Positions 60,763-64,000 of a stretch of DNA of 64,000 nucleotides are shown here, in pieces. A model generated the notes under the pieces. It was given only the letters and a program-made list of their open reading frames with translations. It was not told where the DNA came from and did no database searches. Numbering within the stretch: the first letter of the stretch is position 1; each line of letters starts with the position of its first letter. Source of the stretch: JAGNGI01 sp035448825 (GTDB lineage Bacteria; Fidelibacterota; UBA2242); contig DAOTJS010000013.1 in assembly GCA_035448825.1 (NCBI GenBank), forward strand, positions 1-64,000. Direction: 5' to 3'. The position numbers were made by a program, and so were the translations under genes.

Positions 60763-63700
60763 ATGGGAATAACTACTTATTTAACGAAAATATTCGGGAC
60801 ATCTTCTGACCGTGAGATCAAAAAAATCCTCCCGCTCGTTGATGAAATCAATCGCATTTACGCGACCTTAGCTGACCAGCCTATTGAAAAATTACGCGAG
60901 CGCACGGCTGAATTCAAAGTTCAGGTTCAAACGGCCCGCGAAGCCGCCCGAATCGAAGCCGAAGAGTCTGGAATTTCCGAAGAGGAAACCAAAAAGCTTG
61001 TTCGAACCGCTGAGCAAAACGCTCTAAATACTATTCTGCCGGAAGCCTTTGCGATGGTAAAAGAGGTTTGCCGACGTTTGGTAGGTCAAGAGTGGAGCGT
61101 CACTGACCAGAAGATCGTCTGGGATATGGTTCCCTACGATGTTCAATTGATTGGGGCGATTGTTTTGCATCAGGGTAAAATAGCCGAAATGAAAACCGGT
61201 GAAGGTAAAACTCTGGTGGCGACAATGCCGGTTTACCTGAATGCTCTAACTGGACGCGGTGTCCATATTGTGACAGTTAATGATTACTTAGCCCAGCGTG
61301 ATACTGAATGGATGGGACGAATCTACACCGAACTCGGTTTGACGGTCGGCTGTATTCTTAACTGGATGGATTCCGAAGAGCGCAAAAAGATGTATGCTTG
61401 CGACATTACCTACGGTACAAATAACGAATTCGGTTTCGATTATCTGCGGGACAATATGGCTCTTTCGGCTGAAGAGCAAGTGCAACGAGAGTATTATTAT
61501 GCCATTGTGGACGAGGTTGACAATATTTTAATAGATGAAGCCCGTACGCCGCTGATAATTTCGGGACCGGTTCAGAGTTCACGGCATGAAAAATTTGATG
61601 AACTCAATCCGGCCGTCGGTACAATTGTGCGTTATCAACGTGATAAAGTAACGGAAATCCTGAGTCGTTTTCCAGATTCGCCGGAATCCATTCCGGAAAA
61701 AGATTATGCTCAATTTGCGCGTCAGTTATATATTGCTTCTCAAGGAATGCCCAAGAATCGGCGTCTGCGCAAATTACTAGAAGAACCGGGCTATCAGAAA
61801 ATGTTACAAAGTGGTGAGAAGGAATATTTACAGCTCACAAATGCTATGACTGGTTCATCAGTTAGTCAGGATGAATTTTTTAAGGATTTATACTACTTTA
61901 TTGATGAAAAAAATAATAATATTACGTTGACACCTGCTGGTGAAGAAAAACTGGCTACCCTATTAGGAATCAGGCTTGATGAATTGGTAATTCCTGATCT
62001 GGCTGAGGAATTTGTGAAAATTGACGAGAATCCGGAAATAGATGCGCTCGAAAAGGAAAAGCGCAAGATGGAGCTTGATACTCAGCATTCGGAAATCTCT
62101 GACCGCTACCACAATATTTCGCAATTGCTCCGAGCCTATACCTTATTTGAAAAGGATGTCGAGTATGTCATCCAGGACGGCAAAGTCCTGATCGTGGATG
62201 AATTCACTGGCCGGATTCTACCGGGACGACGCTATAGTGACGGATTACATCAAGCCATCGAAGCTAAGGAAAGGGTCCAGGTTGAAGCCGAAACCCAGAC
62301 TTTTGCGACGATTACCCTCCAAAATTACTTCAGGATGTATGAAAAATTGGCGGGAATGACCGGCACCGCCGCGACCGAATCAGCGGAGTTTGCCGATATT
62401 TACAAATTAGAAGTTGTGGTTATTCCGACCAATAAGCCCTGTATCCGAGTAGACCACGAAGATCAAGTCTATAAAACCCGTCGTGAAAAATACAATGCGA
62501 TTATTAATGAAATTGAAACTTCCTTCCGGCGTGGCCAACCGGTTTTGGTTGGTACTATCAGCGTCGAGGTTTCCGAGACAATTAGCCGGATGTTGAAACG
62601 ACGCGGCATTCCGCATAACGTATTGAATGCTAAAAATCATAAACGCGAGGCTGAAATCGTGGCCCGAGCCGGGGAACGAAGTGCTGTTACGATTGCTACT
62701 AATATGGCTGGACGTGGTACCGATATTAAGTTAGGGCCGGGAGTTGTTGAACTGGGAGGACTTTATATCATCGGTACGGAGCGCCATGAATCCCGCCGCA
62801 TTGATTTGCAATTGCGCGGTCGTAGCGGACGGCAGGGCGATCCGGGAGCATCGCGCTTTTTCCTTTCACTCGAAGACGATTTAATGCGACTTTTCAATAG
62901 CGAGCGCATTGCGGCGATTATGGACCGGCTCGGTATCGAAGAAGGTCAGGTCATTACTCATCCGATGGTCACCCGCTCGATCGAACGGGCTCAAAGGCGA
63001 GTTGAGGAACGCAATTTCAGTATTCGCAAGAATTTGCTGGAATATGATAATGTAATGAATCATCAGCGCGAAATTATCTATGCCCGTCGCAATTATGCTC
63101 TAAAAGGCAGCGATCCTAAAGGTGAATTGTATAACATACTCGAGGATTGGACGGACGAGCTGGTCGAAAAATACAGCACTCAGGTTAAAGAATCTGGCGA
63201 TTGGCCATGGGCAGAATTGCGGATGGAACTTACTACAAGCCTGGGAATTGATTTAGCCCCCGATGAATTATCCGAATATACGCCTGAGGTGATTAAACGA
63301 ACTATAATTGATCGTGCCAAACAATATTACGAAAAGAAAGAAAAAATTTTCGGCGCCGAGCAAATGCGCTTTCTGGAACGCTTTATAATGTTGCGTACCA
63401 TTGACGAAAAATGGCGCGATCACCTCTATGCTATGGATCAACTCAAAGAAGGAATAAACTGGCGGGCTTACGGCCAAAAGGATCCTCTGTTGGAATACAA
63501 AGGCGAAGCTTTCGATGCTTTTGTGCAAATGGTGAATGACATTAATCAACAAACTTTGCGACTCTGTTTCCGAGCGCAAATTGGCGGCCCGCAACCCGAG
63601 ACTCGGCAGGTTCGGCGTCCTTCGGCGATGCGTTTAATGCACCAGCAAGCCGATGGAATGGGTTTTGTCCCAGGAATGCAATCAGAGACCGAAGAACAGC

Positions 63701-63834
63701 CGCAATACGTTACTAATGACGGACAGCAGGCAAAAATTCGTCCGGTGCGAGTTGAAGCCAAAGTTGGCCGCAATGATCCCTGTCCCTGCGGTAGCGGGAA
63801 AAAATATAAATATTGCCATGGCGCTGGTAACTGA
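60763..63834 (+). CDS. secA: Preprotein translocase ATPase SecA (long form)
   Basis: 1023 residues versus about 900 in E. coli. Walker A MKTGEGKTLVATMP, DEVDNILIDEARTPLIISGP, GMTGTAATESAEF, TNMAGRGTDIKLGPGV and LQLRGRSGRQGDPG are all present. The extra length is mostly a charged insertion at about residues 280-450 in the first nucleotide-binding domain, as in Bacteroidota-type SecA. The C-terminus ends in the SEC-C zinc motif CPCGSGKKYKYCHG. It drives protein export through SecYEG. Complete; no fused domains beyond the usual. Confidence 0.98.
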   Translation: MGITTYLTKIFGTSSDREIKKILPLVDEINRIYATLADQPIEKLRERTAEFKVQVQTAREAARIEAEESGISEEETKKLVRTAEQNALNTILPEAFAMVKEVCRRLVGQEWSVTDQKIVWDMVPYDVQLIGAIVLHQGKIAEMKTGEGKTLVATMPVYLNALTGRGVHIVTVNDYLAQRDTEWMGRIYTELGLTVGCILNWMDSEERKKMYACDITYGTNNEFGFDYLRDNMALSAEEQVQREYYYAIVDEVDNILIDEARTPLIISGPVQSSRHEKFDELNPAVGTIVRYQRDKVTEILSRFPDSPESIPEKDYAQFARQLYIASQGMPKNRRLRKLLEEPGYQKMLQSGEKEYLQLTNAMTGSSVSQDEFFKDLYYFIDEKNNNITLTPAGEEKLATLLGIRLDELVIPDLAEEFVKIDENPEIDALEKEKRKMELDTQHSEISDRYHNISQLLRAYTLFEKDVEYVIQDGKVLIVDEFTGRILPGRRYSDGLHQAIEAKERVQVEAETQTFATITLQNYFRMYEKLAGMTGTAATESAEFADIYKLEVVVIPTNKPCIRVDHEDQVYKTRREKYNAIINEIETSFRRGQPVLVGTISVEVSETISRMLKRRGIPHNVLNAKNHKREAEIVARAGERSAVTIATNMAGRGTDIKLGPGVVELGGLYIIGTERHESRRIDLQLRGRSGRQGDPGASRFFLSLEDDLMRLFNSERIAAIMDRLGIEEGQVITHPMVTRSIERAQRRVEERNFSIRKNLLEYDNVMNHQREIIYARRNYALKGSDPKGELYNILEDWTDELVEKYSTQVKESGDWPWAELRMELTTSLGIDLAPDELSEYTPEVIKRTIIDRAKQYYEKKEKIFGAEQMRFLERFIMLRTIDEKWRDHLYAMDQLKEGINWRAYGQKDPLLEYKGEAFDAFVQMVNDINQQTLRLCFRAQIGGPQPETRQVRRPSAMRLMHQQADGMGFVPGMQSETEEQPQYVTNDGQQAKIRPVRVEAKVGRNDPCPCGSGKKYKYCHGAGN

Positions 63835-63886
63835 CCGGTAGGCTTTTCTCATAATTTATAATTCTATAATTCATAATATCTATTAT

Positions 63887-63934
63887 CCGAACCAATTTCC
63901 GTCATGCCGCAGGCGGGGCTAAATTGGTTTCGGC
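63887..63934. repeat. Palindromic element, copy 2 (inverted)
   Basis: Core 63890-63929 with terminal AACCAATTT and AAATTGGTT and centre GCCGCAGGCGGGG. In reverse complement it matches the element at 55704-55743 at 36 of 40 positions. It lies 53 bp after the secA stop. The surrounding 63835-64000 holds no gene. Confidence 0.88.
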
Positions 63935-64000
63935 GCAACTTTCCGGCTTCTAATATTGACTGACAAACCAGTGATAAAGAAATATAGAATTAAATTCAAT

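Noticed and set aside
1..64000. tRNA or rRNA genes
   Set aside because: No cloverleaf-like T-loop GGTTCRAAT context or rRNA-like stretch was noticed by eye in the spacers; a covariance search would settle it.

Overview
The window is about 64 kb of a Gram-negative, moderately AT-rich bacterial chromosome. It probably comes from an uncultured member of the FCB assemblage (Bacteroidota relatives such as Calditrichota/KSB1-, Marinimicrobia- or Zixibacteria-like lineages). The evidence is a DUF3078 outer-membrane protein, DUF5723-type beta-barrels, an enlarged 1023-residue SecA with a long insertion, an LptF/LptG permease, a DUF2905 protein, a NagB/PIG-L fusion, and promoter-like TTG-N19/20-TAnnTTTG strings. 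The lineage call is inference. No rRNA, tRNA, CRISPR array or prophage was recognised.

Region 1 (1-7.2 kb, minus strand): a GH31 alpha-glycosidase cut by the window edge, a membrane-anchored HExxH peptidase, a REP-associated (IS200-like) Y1 transposase between two copies of a composite palindromic element, mscL, a DUF3078 protein, a small gene broken by two stops, and wecB. A third, transposase-less copy of the element lies upstream of wecB.

Region 2 (7.2-32.8 kb, minus strand): one large, almost continuous exopolysaccharide locus. In transcription order it holds YgiQ, a histidine kinase, a cNMP-FHA protein, a radical SAM/SPASM protein, a response regulator, an SLBB export protein, a Wzc-like tyrosine kinase with an added SPOR domain, a small membrane protein and an O-antigen-ligase-type polymerase. 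Next come a PqqD / HprK-like / (PRMT-like + PqqD) trio, a GT2, a methyltransferase, a GT39-like protein, a Wzx flippase, four GT4 transferases, a decayed asparagine-synthase gene, a CapK-like ligase and a DUF4405 protein. The PqqD/HprK/PRMT trio, with the radical SAM and FHA proteins nearby, is the best candidate for an undescribed peptide- or glycan-modification system.

Region 3 (33-47 kb): a BaiN-type flavoprotein (minus), then plus-strand housekeeping genes: a DegP-type protease, DUF2905, ileS (divergent KMSKS), a DksA/TraR protein, an RluD-type synthase, a XerC/D recombinase, hpf, hprK, a sugar nucleotidyltransferase, metK and ahcY.

Region 4 (47-53.8 kb, plus): two tandem copies of a two-gene module, each a large secreted lipoprotein followed by a DUF5723 beta-barrel. 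The first lipoprotein has ACG where its start codon should be.

Region 5 (53.9-64 kb): an LptF/G permease, a small helical protein, a lipoprotein with an endonuclease/exonuclease/phosphatase domain and a NagB/PIG-L fusion (minus), then nusB and secA (plus). Several small palindromic repeats lie between these genes, including a 40-bp element present twice in opposite orientation.
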